Of a stretch of 64,000 nucleotides of DNA, positions 9,337 through 18,796 are shown one piece after another. The notes beneath the pieces are model-generated. The model was not told the DNA's origin. It saw only the letters and a list, made by a program, of their open reading frames with translations, and searched no databases. The stretch's first letter is position 1. Every line of letters begins with the position of its first letter. The stretch is taken from assembly GCF_019207085.1 (NCBI RefSeq), contig NZ_JAATOM010000014.1, positions 62,001 through 126,000 of the forward strand. The letters run 5' to 3'. The DNA comes from Variovorax sp. dw_308 (GTDB lineage: Bacteria > Pseudomonadota > Gammaproteobacteria > Burkholderiales > Burkholderiaceae_C). The translations under genes were made by a program, and so were the position numbers.

Positions 9337-10143
9337 ATGTTCACCGACTCCCATTGCCACCTCACCTTTCCCGAGTTGATCGACGACATGCCGCGGATTC
9401 GCGCGGCCATGCAGGCGGCGCAGGTCGACCGGGCGCTGTGCATCTGCACCCGCCTGGAGGAATTCGATGCCGTCCAGTCGCTGGCAGCGCGCTACGACAA
9501 CTTCTGGGCCAGCGTCGGCGTGCACCCCGACGAAGAAGACATCCGGGAGCCCACCTTCGACGATCTCGTGCGGCTTGCCGCGCTGCCCAAGGTGGTGGCC
9601 ATCGGCGAAACCGGCCTCGACTACTACCAGATGGAAGAGCGCAAGGGCGGCCGCAGCGTGGCCGACATGGAATGGCAGCGCGACCGTTTCCGGGTCCACA
9701 TCCGCGCGGCGCAGCAAACCCGCAAGCCGCTGATCATCCACACCCGCGAAGCCTCGGCCGACACACTGGCCATCCTGCGGGAAGAGGGCGAGACCGGCAC
9801 CGGCAACGCTGCTGGCGGCGTGTTCCACTGCTTCACCGAGACGACCGAAGTGGCGCGCGCCGCGCTCGACCTGGGCTTCTACATCTCGTTCTCGGGCATC
9901 CTCACCTTCAAGAAAGCCCAGGACCTGCGCGACGTGGCGGCATTCGTGCCGATGGACCGCATGCTCATCGAGACCGACAGCCCCTACCTGGCGCCGGTTC
10001 CGTACCGCGGCAAGACCAATAATCCTTCCTACGTGCCGTATGTGGCGCAGCAGATTGCCCAGGTGCGACAGATGCCGGTCGAGGTGGTGGCAGAGGCCAC
10101 GAGTCGCAATTTCGAAACCCTTTTCAGCGCGATCAAGACATGA
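9337..10143 (+). CDS. tatD: TatD-family metal-dependent DNase
   Basis: A TIM-barrel hydrolase of 268 residues, related to the 3'-5' exonuclease TatD/YcfH. Metal-ligand motifs are intact: DSHCH (H6, H8), GETGLDYY, HTREA, HCF, and ETDSPYLAP. The stop overlaps the start of the ankyrin gene by four bases (ATGA), so the two are likely co-translated. The 142-base gap after pilZ holds no visible gene. Its substrate in this organism is not known. Confidence 0.92.
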   Translation: MFTDSHCHLTFPELIDDMPRIRAAMQAAQVDRALCICTRLEEFDAVQSLAARYDNFWASVGVHPDEEDIREPTFDDLVRLAALPKVVAIGETGLDYYQMEERKGGRSVADMEWQRDRFRVHIRAAQQTRKPLIIHTREASADTLAILREEGETGTGNAAGGVFHCFTETTEVARAALDLGFYISFSGILTFKKAQDLRDVAAFVPMDRMLIETDSPYLAPVPYRGKTNNPSYVPYVAQQIAQVRQMPVEVVAEATSRNFETLFSAIKT

Positions 10144-10814
10144 AGTATTTTCTGAGGAAGTTCAGCTATCTATTTGTTTTTGCAATCATTTCCTGCGCAA
10201 GCAGTGCTGGTTCGTACGACGATTTCTTCCGCGCCGTGCGCAGTGACAACGCGAGTGGCGTGCGCAGCCTGATCGAGCGCGGCTTCGATCCCAACACGCG
10301 CGACGAGAAGAACCAGACCGGCCTGCTCATCGCCCTGCGCGAGCCTTCGCCCCGGGTCGTGCAAGTGCTCGTCGATTCGCCGAAGACCGACGTCGATGCG
10401 GTCAACGGGAGCGGCGAAAGCCCCTTGATGATGGCCTGCCTCAAGGGCCAGCAGGACATCGTGGCAAAGCTTCTCGCGCGCGACGCCGCGGTCAACAAGA
10501 CGGGCTGGACGCCGCTGCACTATGCCGCCACCAGCGGGCAGATCTCGATCATGAAGCTGCTGCTCGACAAGTTCGCCTTCATCGACGCGCAATCGCCCAA
10601 TGGCACCACGCCGCTGATGATGGCCGCGATGTACGGCTCCAGCGATGCCGTCAAGCTGCTGCTGGAAGAGGGCGCCGACACGGCGATGAAGAACGAGCAG
10701 GGCATGACCGCCGTCGATTTCGCCAAGCGCGCGCACCGGGAGAGCGACGCTGCGATGATCGCCGCGGCTGCGCAGAAGAAGCCTCAGGCGCTGCCCAAGG
10801 AAGGCAAGTGGTAG
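10140..10814 (+). CDS. Exported ankyrin-repeat protein
   Basis: A 224-residue protein with a positively charged N-terminus and a hydrophobic segment ending AIISCASSAG; the IISC could be a lipobox, making it a periplasmic lipoprotein, or the segment is an ordinary signal peptide. The body carries about five ankyrin repeats (DKNQTGLLIALRE, GESPLMMACLKGQ, GWTPLHYAATSG, GTTPLMMAAMYG, GMTAVDFAKRA). Ankyrin repeats mediate protein binding; the partner is unknown. It is coupled to tatD, an arrangement seen in related Burkholderiales. Confidence 0.88.
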   Translation: MKYFLRKFSYLFVFAIISCASSAGSYDDFFRAVRSDNASGVRSLIERGFDPNTRDEKNQTGLLIALREPSPRVVQVLVDSPKTDVDAVNGSGESPLMMACLKGQQDIVAKLLARDAAVNKTGWTPLHYAATSGQISIMKLLLDKFAFIDAQSPNGTTPLMMAAMYGSSDAVKLLLEEGADTAMKNEQGMTAVDFAKRAHRESDAAMIAAAAQKKPQALPKEGKW

Positions 10815-10834
10815 GACGAGCGCGTCGCTCGTCC
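10814..10834. terminator. Perfect stem-loop after the ankyrin gene
   Basis: GGACGAGCG and CGCTCGTCC pair perfectly around CGT, starting at the last base of the ankyrin stop codon. There is no T tract, so it may be a weak or factor-dependent terminator, or an mRNA-stabilising hairpin between the convergent genes. Confidence 0.45.
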
Positions 10835-10922
10835 ACGCCTGCAAATCTCCCCGTGTGAGTGCAAGGCGCAGGGCGCAGCCCCAGCGTGGCGCTGGCTCGC
10901 CACAGGCCCGTGAACTGTGGCC

Positions 10923-12092
10923 TTACTTGCGGCCCGGCGCGGCGGCCAGGCGGTCGTAGCCGCTCAATTCCATGAAGCCTTGGCCCTCGAGACTGCCGGT
11001 GACTTTCACCGGGCCTTCCCAGTAGATGTTCGCAGTCGTCTGGTGCGCGTCGAACTCGCTGTTCTCGACGAAAGGCTTGATGTCGTAGGTGCCGGAAGGC
11101 AGCTTGACCTTCCACTCCACGACATAGTTGATCTTCGTATCCGGGCTCGTCCATCTGCCGATGGGCGTCAGTTCGATCTCCCCGGCTTTGAGCGGAACGG
11201 CGCCCTTGGCGGCGGTCGAGACGGTGCCGGAGGTCAGCACCTTGTGGCCATCGGAATCGAAGAGGTCATAGAGCATCACGTCCGAGCCGTCGGCCAGGTG
11301 CAGGGCGAACCAGTTCCAGCCAAAGCTCAGGACATCGAAATCGCCCCACTGGTGGTCGAACCAGACGTCGCCGCTCACCGGGATCTGGCGTCCGGCAACC
11401 TGGATCTCGCCTTGCGCCGCCATCCGGGGCCTCGAGTAGTAGTAGCTGATGCCGCTCTTGCCAAAGTCGAGCAGTCCCGGCGTGGCCGAATCGGCTGCCT
11501 TGTGCGCGACCACCGGGCCCGCGTCGTTCAACTTGAGGGCCAGCGAGACGCCTTCGAACTCGGCCTGCACGACGTGCGCGCTGCCATCGGCCGCGACTTG
11601 CCATCCGTCCTGCCGAAAGTCGAATCCGCTGGCGGTGCTCTTGGCGGGCAGGCCGCCGGTGCGGCTTTGCCCGGAAAAGCGCCGGCCGGTCTGCAGGTCG
11701 GTCAGCGCCACGTGCATGACGGTGTGCTTGACCAGCCCATTGGCGACGAAGACGGCAACATGGAACGCGTAGCGATTACCGGTCTTCGCATCGAGGATGC
11801 CGTTGTAGTACCACCATTCCATGCCGGACGCGTGCGGTGCGTCATCGGCGGGGAGGTTCAGCGGGGGCAGGGCGGCGGTGCGTTCGATCGGTTTGCCAGG
11901 CGCGTCGGCCGATGCGAGCGATGGCGCCGTGGCCGGCTCACGGTCGGACATCTGGACGAAGTACAGGCCGACCGCCAGCACCACCACGACCGCGAGCAGC
12001 GGCGGCACATAGGCGCGCCATCCCTTGCGGCGAGAAGAACCGCGCTGGCGATAGCGCCCGTAGTAGCCCTTGCCCTTGTCGTCGGTCTTCAT
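10923..12092 (-). CDS. Lipocalin-like (AttH/CrtC-type) exported protein
   Basis: A 389-residue protein of the lipocalin-like family that includes AttH and hydroxyneurosporene synthase CrtC. The start at 12092 is chosen because it is followed by a basic stretch and one membrane segment (about residues 28-45, VPPLLAVVVVLAVGLYF) that works as a signal anchor. Family hallmarks are MEWWYYNG, FDHQWGDFDVLSFGWNWF and LYDL. The domain faces the periplasm. Members of this fold bind lipophilic compounds or hydrate carotenoids. With no carotenoid genes nearby, the substrate is open. Confidence 0.82.
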   Translation of the reverse strand: MKTDDKGKGYYGRYRQRGSSRRKGWRAYVPPLLAVVVVLAVGLYFVQMSDREPATAPSLASADAPGKPIERTAALPPLNLPADDAPHASGMEWWYYNGILDAKTGNRYAFHVAVFVANGLVKHTVMHVALTDLQTGRRFSGQSRTGGLPAKSTASGFDFRQDGWQVAADGSAHVVQAEFEGVSLALKLNDAGPVVAHKAADSATPGLLDFGKSGISYYYSRPRMAAQGEIQVAGRQIPVSGDVWFDHQWGDFDVLSFGWNWFALHLADGSDVMLYDLFDSDGHKVLTSGTVSTAAKGAVPLKAGEIELTPIGRWTSPDTKINYVVEWKVKLPSGTYDIKPFVENSEFDAHQTTANIYWEGPVKVTGSLEGQGFMELSGYDRLAAAPGRK

Positions 12093-12171
12093 CAATGGCA
12101 CCCGCGGGTGAAAAAATTGAAGGCCCGAGCCTAGCAGGCCCGGACCGCCGAACACAGATGCCGCAGCCGGT

Positions 12172-13488
12172 CTACCTGATGCCGTAGCGCGGCGCCACCC
12201 GCAACGCCACAAGGCTGATCAGCACGCCCAGCAGCATGTAGAACGCGGGCGAGATCTTGCTGCCCGTGGCGGTGATGAGCCAGGCGCTGATGAACGGCGC
12301 AAAGCCGCCGAAAATGGCCACGCCCAGGCTGTAGCTCACCGAAAGGCCGGTGCCGCGCATTCCCGACGGGAACAATTCGGCCATCGTGGCTGCCATCGGG
12401 CCCCAGTAGGCCGTGGCCACCAGGCCGATCGCGGTCAGCGCGATCATCAGCGTGGTCACCGAGGGATACGAGACCAGCATGTAGAACAGCGGAACGATCA
12501 TCACCCCCATGATGAGCGCCGCGGTGCGCATGATCGCCAGGCGCCCGATGCGATCGGACAAGGCGCCGTAGAACGGCACCAGCGCCAGTTGCAGGATGCC
12601 CAGCCAGATCGTGCCCACGAAGGACATCGCGGGCGGCAGGCCCAGTTGCTTGACCGCGAAGGTCGGCATGAACAGGCCCGTGTACGAGATGATGGTTGCC
12701 AGGATGATCAACCCCATCGACGTGAGCGTGCGGCCGCGCTGGTCGAGCAGGGCGGTGCGCACCGGCGGAGCCTTGGCGGCGGCGTTCTTGTCGAACTCCT
12801 CGCCTTCCTCCAGGTGCCGGCGGATGTAGAGGCCGACCGGCCCGAGCAACAGGCCGAAGAAGAACGGGATTCTCCAGCCCCAGGCAAGCAGCTGCTCGGG
12901 GGTCAGCAGACTGTTGAGCGCCATGCCGAACGCGGCGCCGAGAAAGGTCGTGATGCCCTGACTCGCAAACTGCCAGCTGGCAAAAAAGCCGCGTCGCTTG
13001 GGATCCTGCTCAGCCAGCAGCGCCGTGGCGCTGCCGAACTCGCCGCCTGCCGCAAAGCCCTGCAGCAGCCGCGCGACGATGATGAGCACCGGCGCCCAGA
13101 TGCCGATGCTGGAGAAAGTCGGCGCCACGGCGATCAGGAGCGTGCCGCCCAGCATGAGTGCCATCGACAACGTGAGCGCGGCCTTGCGGCCGGCAGAGTC
13201 GGCATAGGCGCCGAGGACGATCGAACCCACCGGGCGCATGAAGAAGGTGACGCCGAAAGTGCCGAGCGCGATCAAGAGCGACACGTTCTCGTTGTCCGCG
13301 GGGAAAAACAGCTTCGAGATGGTCACGGCCAGGAAGCCGTAGATCACGATCTCGAACCATTCCAGCGCATTGCCGATGGAAATGGCCGTGATGACCTTGA
13401 CGGTGCCCGGTTTCGAGGCCGTGGATCTGGTGGATGTCTTGTGGTTGCCCACGGTCCGCGACGCGGCCGCGCTGTTAGGCGTGCTCAT
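12172..13488 (-). CDS. MHS-family MFS proton symporter
   Basis: A 438-residue, 12-segment inner-membrane transporter of the metabolite:H+ symporter branch (ShiA, ProP, KgtP relatives), which imports organic acids or osmolytes. Seen features: GNALEWFEIVIYGFLA in helix 1, MRPVGSIVLGAYADSAGRKAAL in loop 2-3, and RLLQGFAAGGEFGSA in helix 4-5. The start at 13488 has a good ribosome-binding site (GGGAGG) seven bases upstream and fits family length. It ends 79 bases before the start of the lipocalin-like gene on the same strand. Substrate cannot be assigned. Confidence 0.88.
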   Translation of the reverse strand: MSTPNSAAASRTVGNHKTSTRSTASKPGTVKVITAISIGNALEWFEIVIYGFLAVTISKLFFPADNENVSLLIALGTFGVTFFMRPVGSIVLGAYADSAGRKAALTLSMALMLGGTLLIAVAPTFSSIGIWAPVLIIVARLLQGFAAGGEFGSATALLAEQDPKRRGFFASWQFASQGITTFLGAAFGMALNSLLTPEQLLAWGWRIPFFFGLLLGPVGLYIRRHLEEGEEFDKNAAAKAPPVRTALLDQRGRTLTSMGLIILATIISYTGLFMPTFAVKQLGLPPAMSFVGTIWLGILQLALVPFYGALSDRIGRLAIMRTAALIMGVMIVPLFYMLVSYPSVTTLMIALTAIGLVATAYWGPMAATMAELFPSGMRGTGLSVSYSLGVAIFGGFAPFISAWLITATGSKISPAFYMLLGVLISLVALRVAPRYGIR

Positions 13489-13822
13489 TGGATATGCCTC
13501 CCGTAAATTCTTGTGGTGTGAAATGGAAGTTTCGCACGGCGAGCGGGACGATCGAATACGGAAGTGCGTAGCCCGGTCAACGTGGCGACAGATGGCCCTG
13601 CGGCGTGTCGTGTGCGGGCCGAGGGCCCTTGCTGAGCGTTGGCGCATGGGACTGCCCGGCGCGGCGCCTTCCCCATGGCGACAAAATACAATGTATATTA
13701 TGTTAAATAAAGGTTGCGTTGGTTGAGGCTGTGCTGTCCTTGCCGCCGTTGCTGCCCTAGCCCTGCGCGCTTTCTGCCTCGATCAGATCGGCCACAATTC
13801 CGGTTTCGCCTCCCGAACTCCC
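13489..13822. other. Divergent promoter region between transporter and dacA
   Basis: There is no gene in these 334 bases. A striking AT-rich island at about 13682-13715 (ACAAAATACAATGTATATTATG) stands out in this GC-rich DNA. It lies about 110 bases before dacA and about 195 before the transporter start, and is the best place for a promoter. Confidence 0.5.
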
Positions 13823-15064
13823 ATGCAGCGCAATACTTCTTCCCTCCTTCCGATCGTCTTCGCGATTGCCACGACCGCGTTCGCTCCCAATTCAATCTCC
13901 TTCGCGGCCACGCACGCCGCCAAGGCCGCAACGCCCAAGAAACCCACTGTCGCCGCGCCCGCGCCTGCGCCAGTCGCTGGCCAGACGGCTGTCGACAGCG
14001 GGCCGCCGACGCTCCCCGCCAAGGCATGGCTCCTGATGGACTTCGACTCTGGCCAGGTGCTCGCCTCGGCCAATCCTGATGAACCGCTGCCGCCAGCGTC
14101 CCTGACCAAGATGATGACCAGCTTCCTGGTCGAACAGGCGCTTCGCTCGGGCAAGCTGAAGAAGGACGACCTGGTGTCGGTCAGCCAGAACGCCTGGTGC
14201 CGCGGTTCGAGCACCGAATCGTGCATGTACCTGCCGCTCAACAGCCAGGCCACGGTGATTGACATCCTGCGCGGCATCATCGTCCAGTCGGGCAATGACG
14301 CGTCCAAGGCGATCGCCGAGCACATGGCGGGCTCTGAGGAAGGCTTCGCCAAGCTCATGAACGCCGAAGCCCAGCGCCTCGGTATGACGCACACGCATTT
14401 CGTCAACGCGACCGGCCTGCCCGACCCGGACCACAAGTCGTCTGCGGGCGACCTCGCGATCCTGGCGCGCGCGATCATCCGCGACAGCTCCGACTACTAC
14501 CCGATCTACGCGGAGCGCGAGTTCACATACAACAAGATCAAGCAGGGAAATCGCAATGCCCTGCTCTACACCGACCCCACGGTGGACGGCCTGAAGACCG
14601 GCCACACGCAGGAGGCGGGCTACTGCCTCGTCACCTCGTCCAAGCGTAACGGAATGCGCCTGATCACGGTGATCCTCAACACCGACAGCGCGCAGGCGCG
14701 TGCCAACGAGACGCGCCAGTTGCTCGGCTGGGGCTTCGGCAACTTCGAGAAGGCCACGCCCATTCAACCCGACGCGGTCGTCACGACGGCCAAGGTCAGC
14801 TTCGGGAAGGCCGATACGGTTGCGGCGGGCGTGGGTTCGACTTGGGCTCTGACGGTGCCGCGGGGCCAGAAAGTGAGCACGTCGGTCCAGATCAAGCCAG
14901 ACCTGGAGGCGCCGGTGGCCAAGGGCGCGGTGATCGGCAAGGTGGTCGCGGAGTCGAACGGCAAGCCGGTGGGTGAAGCGCCGCTCGTTGCGCAGGCCGA
15001 TGTGGAGCGCTCCGGCTTCTTCCTGCGCATGTGGCAGCACATTCTCAAGTGGTTTGGCAAGTGA
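13823..15064 (+). CDS. dacA: D-alanyl-D-alanine carboxypeptidase (PBP5/6 type)
   Basis: A low-molecular-weight penicillin-binding protein of peptidase family S11 that trims pentapeptide stems in the periplasm. It has 413 residues with a signal peptide ending near SFAA. The active-site motifs are intact: SLTK with S93 and K96, SGN at 156-158, and KTG at 258-260. An alanine/proline-rich linker (about 30-60) follows the signal. The C-terminus has the PBP5-type beta domain and ends in a short amphipathic helix (LRMWQHILKWFGK) that would tether it to the inner membrane. Confidence 0.94.
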   Translation: MQRNTSSLLPIVFAIATTAFAPNSISFAATHAAKAATPKKPTVAAPAPAPVAGQTAVDSGPPTLPAKAWLLMDFDSGQVLASANPDEPLPPASLTKMMTSFLVEQALRSGKLKKDDLVSVSQNAWCRGSSTESCMYLPLNSQATVIDILRGIIVQSGNDASKAIAEHMAGSEEGFAKLMNAEAQRLGMTHTHFVNATGLPDPDHKSSAGDLAILARAIIRDSSDYYPIYAEREFTYNKIKQGNRNALLYTDPTVDGLKTGHTQEAGYCLVTSSKRNGMRLITVILNTDSAQARANETRQLLGWGFGNFEKATPIQPDAVVTTAKVSFGKADTVAAGVGSTWALTVPRGQKVSTSVQIKPDLEAPVAKGAVIGKVVAESNGKPVGEAPLVAQADVERSGFFLRMWQHILKWFGK

Positions 15065-15284
15065 AGCAGGCATGACGGCTGGACGCAGGCCCGTCACGCC
15101 GGAACTTGATCGTTGAGGCAACCGGAGCGCGGGACCAGACAAGATCGCGCGGGCAACCGCCCTGGCGACGCCACTCAATTGGGGCGCTTGTGAAAACGCG
15201 CCGGACGCTCTGAAGATCGGGTCGAGCAGGACGCCACCGGGTGACCTGCTCGACGGACAAGGTGTCCACCATACGCGCGGGTCA

Positions 15285-15302
15285 CTATTGGACGATGGCG
15301 TC
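15285..15302 (+). promoter_or_regulatory. GGACGATGG-family box before SDR
   Basis: CTATTGGACGATGGCGTC matches 16 of 18 positions of the box seen exactly at 19568 and 24749. It is 140 bases upstream of the SDR start. Confidence 0.45.
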
Positions 15303-15353
15303 GTCATCGATGGCGGCTGGGCAGGCAATGTTGTGTGTCCCGATGGCCCTTGC

Positions 15354-15367
15354 ACACACTGGCATAC
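15354..15367 (-). promoter_or_regulatory. GTAT direct-repeat box (site F)
   Basis: On the minus strand this reads GTATGCCAGTGTGT, two GT-T half-sites 10 bp apart. It lies 75 bases upstream of the SDR start at 15443. Confidence 0.5.
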
Positions 15368-15442
15368 ACAGTCCTCGTACACGCGGGCGGGTCCGACCTA
15401 CAAACGGTTGCTCATCCACCACGACATCCAGGAACACAGCAC

Positions 15443-16165
15443 ATGAACACCCGCCATTCAGTCGCACTCGTCACTGGTGCCAACCGGGGGCTTGGCCTGG
15501 CTTTTGCCCATGAACTGCTGGCACGTGGCGCTGCCAAGGTGTACGCCGGCGTACGCGACATCGGCAGCATCGATGCCAGCAACCCTGCGATCGTGCCAGT
15601 GCAACTCGACGTCACCAACGCGATGTCGGTCGCGGCTGCCGCGGCGCGCTGTGCCGACATCACGCTGCTCATCAACAACGCGGGCATTGCGCGGGTCTTG
15701 CCGAGCCTGCTCGACCCCGACTGGATCGGCAGTTCGCAAGAGATCATGGAGACCAACTTCTACGGGATCGTCAGAACCACGCAGGCCTTCGCGCCCGTGC
15801 TTTCAGCCAACGGCAACGGTGCGATCGTCAACGTGCTGTCCGACACGACGTGGTTCGCACGCCCGATGCTGTCGGCGTATGCCGCCTCCAAATCGGCCGC
15901 CTGGAGCTTCACCAACGCCTCGCGCATCGAGCTGCGTGAGCACGGCATCCATGTGCTCGGCATGCATGTCGGCTTCCTGGACACCGACATGACCAAGGGC
16001 TACGAGCTGAAGAAGACAAACCCGCGCGAGGCTGCGTCGTACACGCTCGGCGAATTGGAACGCGGTGCGCATGAAGCCCTCGTCGACGAAAACACACGTC
16101 AAGTTCAGGGCAGCCTTTCATCGGGCAACGCCGCCTACTACCTCAATGTGCCGGCATTGGCATGA
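15443..16165 (+). CDS. Short-chain dehydrogenase/reductase
   Basis: A 240-residue classical SDR, an NAD(P)-dependent oxidoreductase of unknown substrate. It shows the cofactor motif TGANRGLG near the N-terminus, NNAG, and the catalytic YAASK. The start is preceded by AGGAA. It closely resembles SDRs that reduce small carbonyl compounds, but this is only family-level. Its 3' end overlaps the convergent kinase gene by 23 bases. Two candidate operator boxes upstream place it under the regulators of the signalling island. Confidence 0.88.
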   Translation: MNTRHSVALVTGANRGLGLAFAHELLARGAAKVYAGVRDIGSIDASNPAIVPVQLDVTNAMSVAAAAARCADITLLINNAGIARVLPSLLDPDWIGSSQEIMETNFYGIVRTTQAFAPVLSANGNGAIVNVLSDTTWFARPMLSAYAASKSAAWSFTNASRIELREHGIHVLGMHVGFLDTDMTKGYELKKTNPREAASYTLGELERGAHEALVDENTRQVQGSLSSGNAAYYLNVPALA

Positions 16166-18074
16166 GCCTCCTTGCGGCAGGCACGCGGAATGAGAACGTC
16201 GCACCGGCCCCTTCGTTCTGCGTTGCCCACAGCCTCCCCTCGTGTCGCTCGATGATCGAACGACTCACTGACAAGCCAATGCCCATGCCCTTCGCCTTGG
16301 TGGTATAGAACGCCTCAAACAGCCGGTGCATGGACTGCGAGTCGAGTCCGGTGCCCACGTCACAGACATCGAGCCGCGCGGCATCGTCGCCCTCCCCGAC
16401 GGTGCGGATCAGCAGATGCCGCGGCCGGTCGTCGAGTTCGCTCATGGCATCGGCGGCGTTCAGCAGCAGGTTCAGGATCACCTGCTGCAGTTGCACCCTG
16501 TCGCCGGAGACTTGCGCAAGGTCGGTGCCGAGTTCGGCGCGAACGATGACCCGCTGGCGCTGCATCTCGCTGCGTGAGAGCGCAAGCACTTCGCGTGTCG
16601 CTTCGTTCAGGTCGACTGCTTCCGTCATCGCGGGCTGCCGTGCGAAGAGAGCTCGCAGCCGAGCGATCACGTCCGACGCGCGGTGTCCGTCGCGAATGGT
16701 GCGGCGCGCTGTTTCCTGCGCGCCGTCGATATTGGGCGGGTCGCATGCGAGCATGCGAAGACATGTGCCCGCGTTGGTGAGGATGCCGGACAGCGGCTGG
16801 TTGACTTCGTGAGCGATCGAAGCAGTCAGTGCGCCGAGGCTCGACACGCGCGCCACATGGGCCAGCTCCGACCGCACCTTGCCCAGCGCCTCCTCGGCCA
16901 GCCGCCGCGGTGTCACGTCCTGAATCGCGCCTATGTATTCGAGGCCATCCCGGTCGCGCGTACCGCGGGCGACGAGGTGCAGATGCTTCACGCTGCCGTC
17001 AGCCATGCGCAGACGGTATTCATAGTCAAGGTCGGTGCCGGGGCCGCGAGCCACGCCGATCATTTCCTCCAGGAGATGCAGATCATCGGGATCGATCCGC
17101 GTCGCGATCATTGCCAGCGTCACGGGCGCAGCCGGATCGAAGTCATAGGTGCGATAAGTCTGTTCCGAATACTCGACCATGTTGGTCGCTACCCGCCACG
17201 AGAAGCTTCCGGTCGAACTCAACCGCTGCGCCTCCGCCAACAGCGCTTCGCTGCGGCGTAGCGACGCCGCCTGGGCGTGGCCGCGCTGCGCGAGGTACAC
17301 CGTCAATGCAAAGATTGGCGCCAGCAACACACCGCCGCCCAGGGCGACCGTGTTGAGCAACGCGAAAGGCGCATGACCGTCCAGCACGAGCGCGCGCCAC
17401 ATCCCTGCGGTAAGCATCGCCACAGCCAATCCAGCGCTGGCGGGCAGCCAGCGCGGAGAACCGGCCGGCCGGCCTTCGGTGCGCCATGCCAACGCAAGCA
17501 TGCCGGTACCCAGCAAACAAAGGCCCAAGGCCGTGTGAAGCGCAGCAAGCGTGATGCCGCCGAGAAATCCCAGCGCCGCCACGATGCCGAGCGCCGCCAC
17601 GACCGAGCCGGAGATACCCATGATCATGGCGAACCGGTGCGGCGCCTGCTTCATCGCAATGAGCATCGCGCCCGCGCTGATCGCGAAGCAGGTCGCGGCA
17701 AGGGGCGACATGCCACCGCGCCGCACCAGTCCTACGTTGATGTACGAAGGCCCCAGCAGTTCATTGATGCCAGCGTCGACGCGCAGCACGATCTCGGCGA
17801 TGCGGAGCATGCTCACGGTTGCCACCAGGCCCGCGCAGAGTCCGACAAGCCAGCGCGGTCCCCTGGATGCGAGCGCCAGCAAGCCGATGCCGATCAACAT
17901 GAAGGAAGCTGCCACGTTGCGCGGCATCGGCGGCCACGAGGGCAGGAGCTGGATCAGCGACGCAGATCCCGACATCCAACCCGTCAGCACCACTGCCCCC
18001 AGCAGCACCACCGATGCCGATGCGACACGCGCCAGGCGCAGAGACCAGCAGGCGGCAGCGAAACGGGTTGTCAC
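16143..18074 (-). CDS. Membrane sensor histidine kinase with PAS domain
   Basis: A 643-residue sensor kinase. The N-terminal ~280 residues are several hydrophobic segments forming an integral-membrane sensor. A PAS-like domain follows (about 300-420), then the phospho-acceptor helix with the H-box SIAHEVNQPLSG and an ATPase domain ending in KGMGIGLSVSRSIIE. The GTG start at 18074 is chosen for its GAAAGGA ribosome-binding site; the longest frame starts at 18197 and would run through operator-like box G. Its kinase core is close to that of the kinase at 26987. The likely partner is the receiver protein encoded just upstream at 18223-18594 on the same strand. Confidence 0.88.
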   Translation of the reverse strand: MTTRFAAACWSLRLARVASASVVLLGAVVLTGWMSGSASLIQLLPSWPPMPRNVAASFMLIGIGLLALASRGPRWLVGLCAGLVATVSMLRIAEIVLRVDAGINELLGPSYINVGLVRRGGMSPLAATCFAISAGAMLIAMKQAPHRFAMIMGISGSVVAALGIVAALGFLGGITLAALHTALGLCLLGTGMLALAWRTEGRPAGSPRWLPASAGLAVAMLTAGMWRALVLDGHAPFALLNTVALGGGVLLAPIFALTVYLAQRGHAQAASLRRSEALLAEAQRLSSTGSFSWRVATNMVEYSEQTYRTYDFDPAAPVTLAMIATRIDPDDLHLLEEMIGVARGPGTDLDYEYRLRMADGSVKHLHLVARGTRDRDGLEYIGAIQDVTPRRLAEEALGKVRSELAHVARVSSLGALTASIAHEVNQPLSGILTNAGTCLRMLACDPPNIDGAQETARRTIRDGHRASDVIARLRALFARQPAMTEAVDLNEATREVLALSRSEMQRQRVIVRAELGTDLAQVSGDRVQLQQVILNLLLNAADAMSELDDRPRHLLIRTVGEGDDAARLDVCDVGTGLDSQSMHRLFEAFYTTKAKGMGIGLSVSRSIIERHEGRLWATQNEGAGATFSFRVPAARRLMPMPAH

Positions 18075-18137
18075 GACAGGGATCCTTTCAGGATTTCTTG
18101 CCCGCGGCGCCCAGCGCCGCCGAAGATTCATGGTTGC

Positions 18138-18154
18138 GTGTGGCCACGTGTCCC
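18138..18154 (+). promoter_or_regulatory. GTAT direct-repeat box (site G)
   Basis: GTGTGGCCACGTGTCCC has the 10-bp half-site spacing and shares GTGGCCACGTGTC-type core with site D. It lies 64 bases upstream of the chosen kinase start at 18074, in the gap after the receiver gene. Confidence 0.45.
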
Positions 18155-18222
18155 TGTGTGCGTGCCCGATTGGATGCCTTTGACTATCGAGCGTCAATTG
18201 CTGGACCGATGCGCGAACAGGG

Positions 18223-18594
18223 TCAGCCAGTGCGCAGTGCGGCGTGCAGCGCCTCGATCAGCGCGGTCTCGCTGAAAGGCTTGAACAGGCACTCCACCGC
18301 ACCTTGGCCGAGTACGCGCGCTCGCATGGCACAGTCGCGCTCGGCGGTAATGAAGACGATCGGAATACGCGGCTCGTGGCTGTTCAAGATCTGCTGCAGC
18401 TCGAGGCCGGACATGCCGGGCATTGCGACGTCCAGCAGCACGCAGCGCGTGTACGGGATGCTGTCCGATGCCAGGAACGCCTCGGCCGAGGCGAAGGCTT
18501 CGGCTGTGAAGCCGAACTCCCTGAGCAGGTCCGGCAGCGATTCGCGGACGGACTCGTCGTCGTCCACGACCGATACCAGCGAACGTGGTGGCAT
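18223..18594 (-). CDS. Single-domain response regulator
   Basis: A 123-residue receiver domain with no output domain. Acidic pocket (VVDDDESVRES), phospho-acceptor aspartate in VLLDVAMPGMSG, and the lysine in FKPFSE are intact. The start at 18594 has GGGAGA upstream; a longer frame to 18756 adds a basic, untypical extension. It probably works in a phosphorelay or as a CheY-like protein with the kinase encoded downstream on the same strand. It is close in sequence to the receiver at 28156. Confidence 0.88.
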   Translation of the reverse strand: MPPRSLVSVVDDDESVRESLPDLLREFGFTAEAFASAEAFLASDSIPYTRCVLLDVAMPGMSGLELQQILNSHEPRIPIVFITAERDCAMRARVLGQGAVECLFKPFSETALIEALHAALRTG

Positions 18595-18796
18595 CACGGT
18601 GATTCTCCCGGAGTTGCTCGAACGCGGTTCACGGCGACCTGTTGCGCGCCCCCGCGAGTTCACCGGCACAGGCTGGAATCGTGAATGAATAAGTAGCGCT
18701 CGGCGCCGCATTCTGCGACGCCCATGAACGGCCCTGTTGAGGCTACGCTCCTGCACGCCCCCGGTAAGGAATACCTTGGTATCGGTGCGGCCCGAC

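Larger units (their letters stand above)
15065..15442. other. Regulatory region upstream of the SDR gene
   Basis: No gene is seen in these 378 bases. They hold one box of each of two site families found elsewhere in the island: the GGACGATGG-type box at 15285-15302 and a GTAT direct repeat at 15354-15367. Both lie within 160 bases of the SDR start. Confidence 0.6.

Noticed and set aside
18075..18197. Longer N-terminus for the membrane sensor kinase
   Set aside because: The GTG at 18074 has a good GAAAGGA site, and the longer form would be translated through a likely operator.
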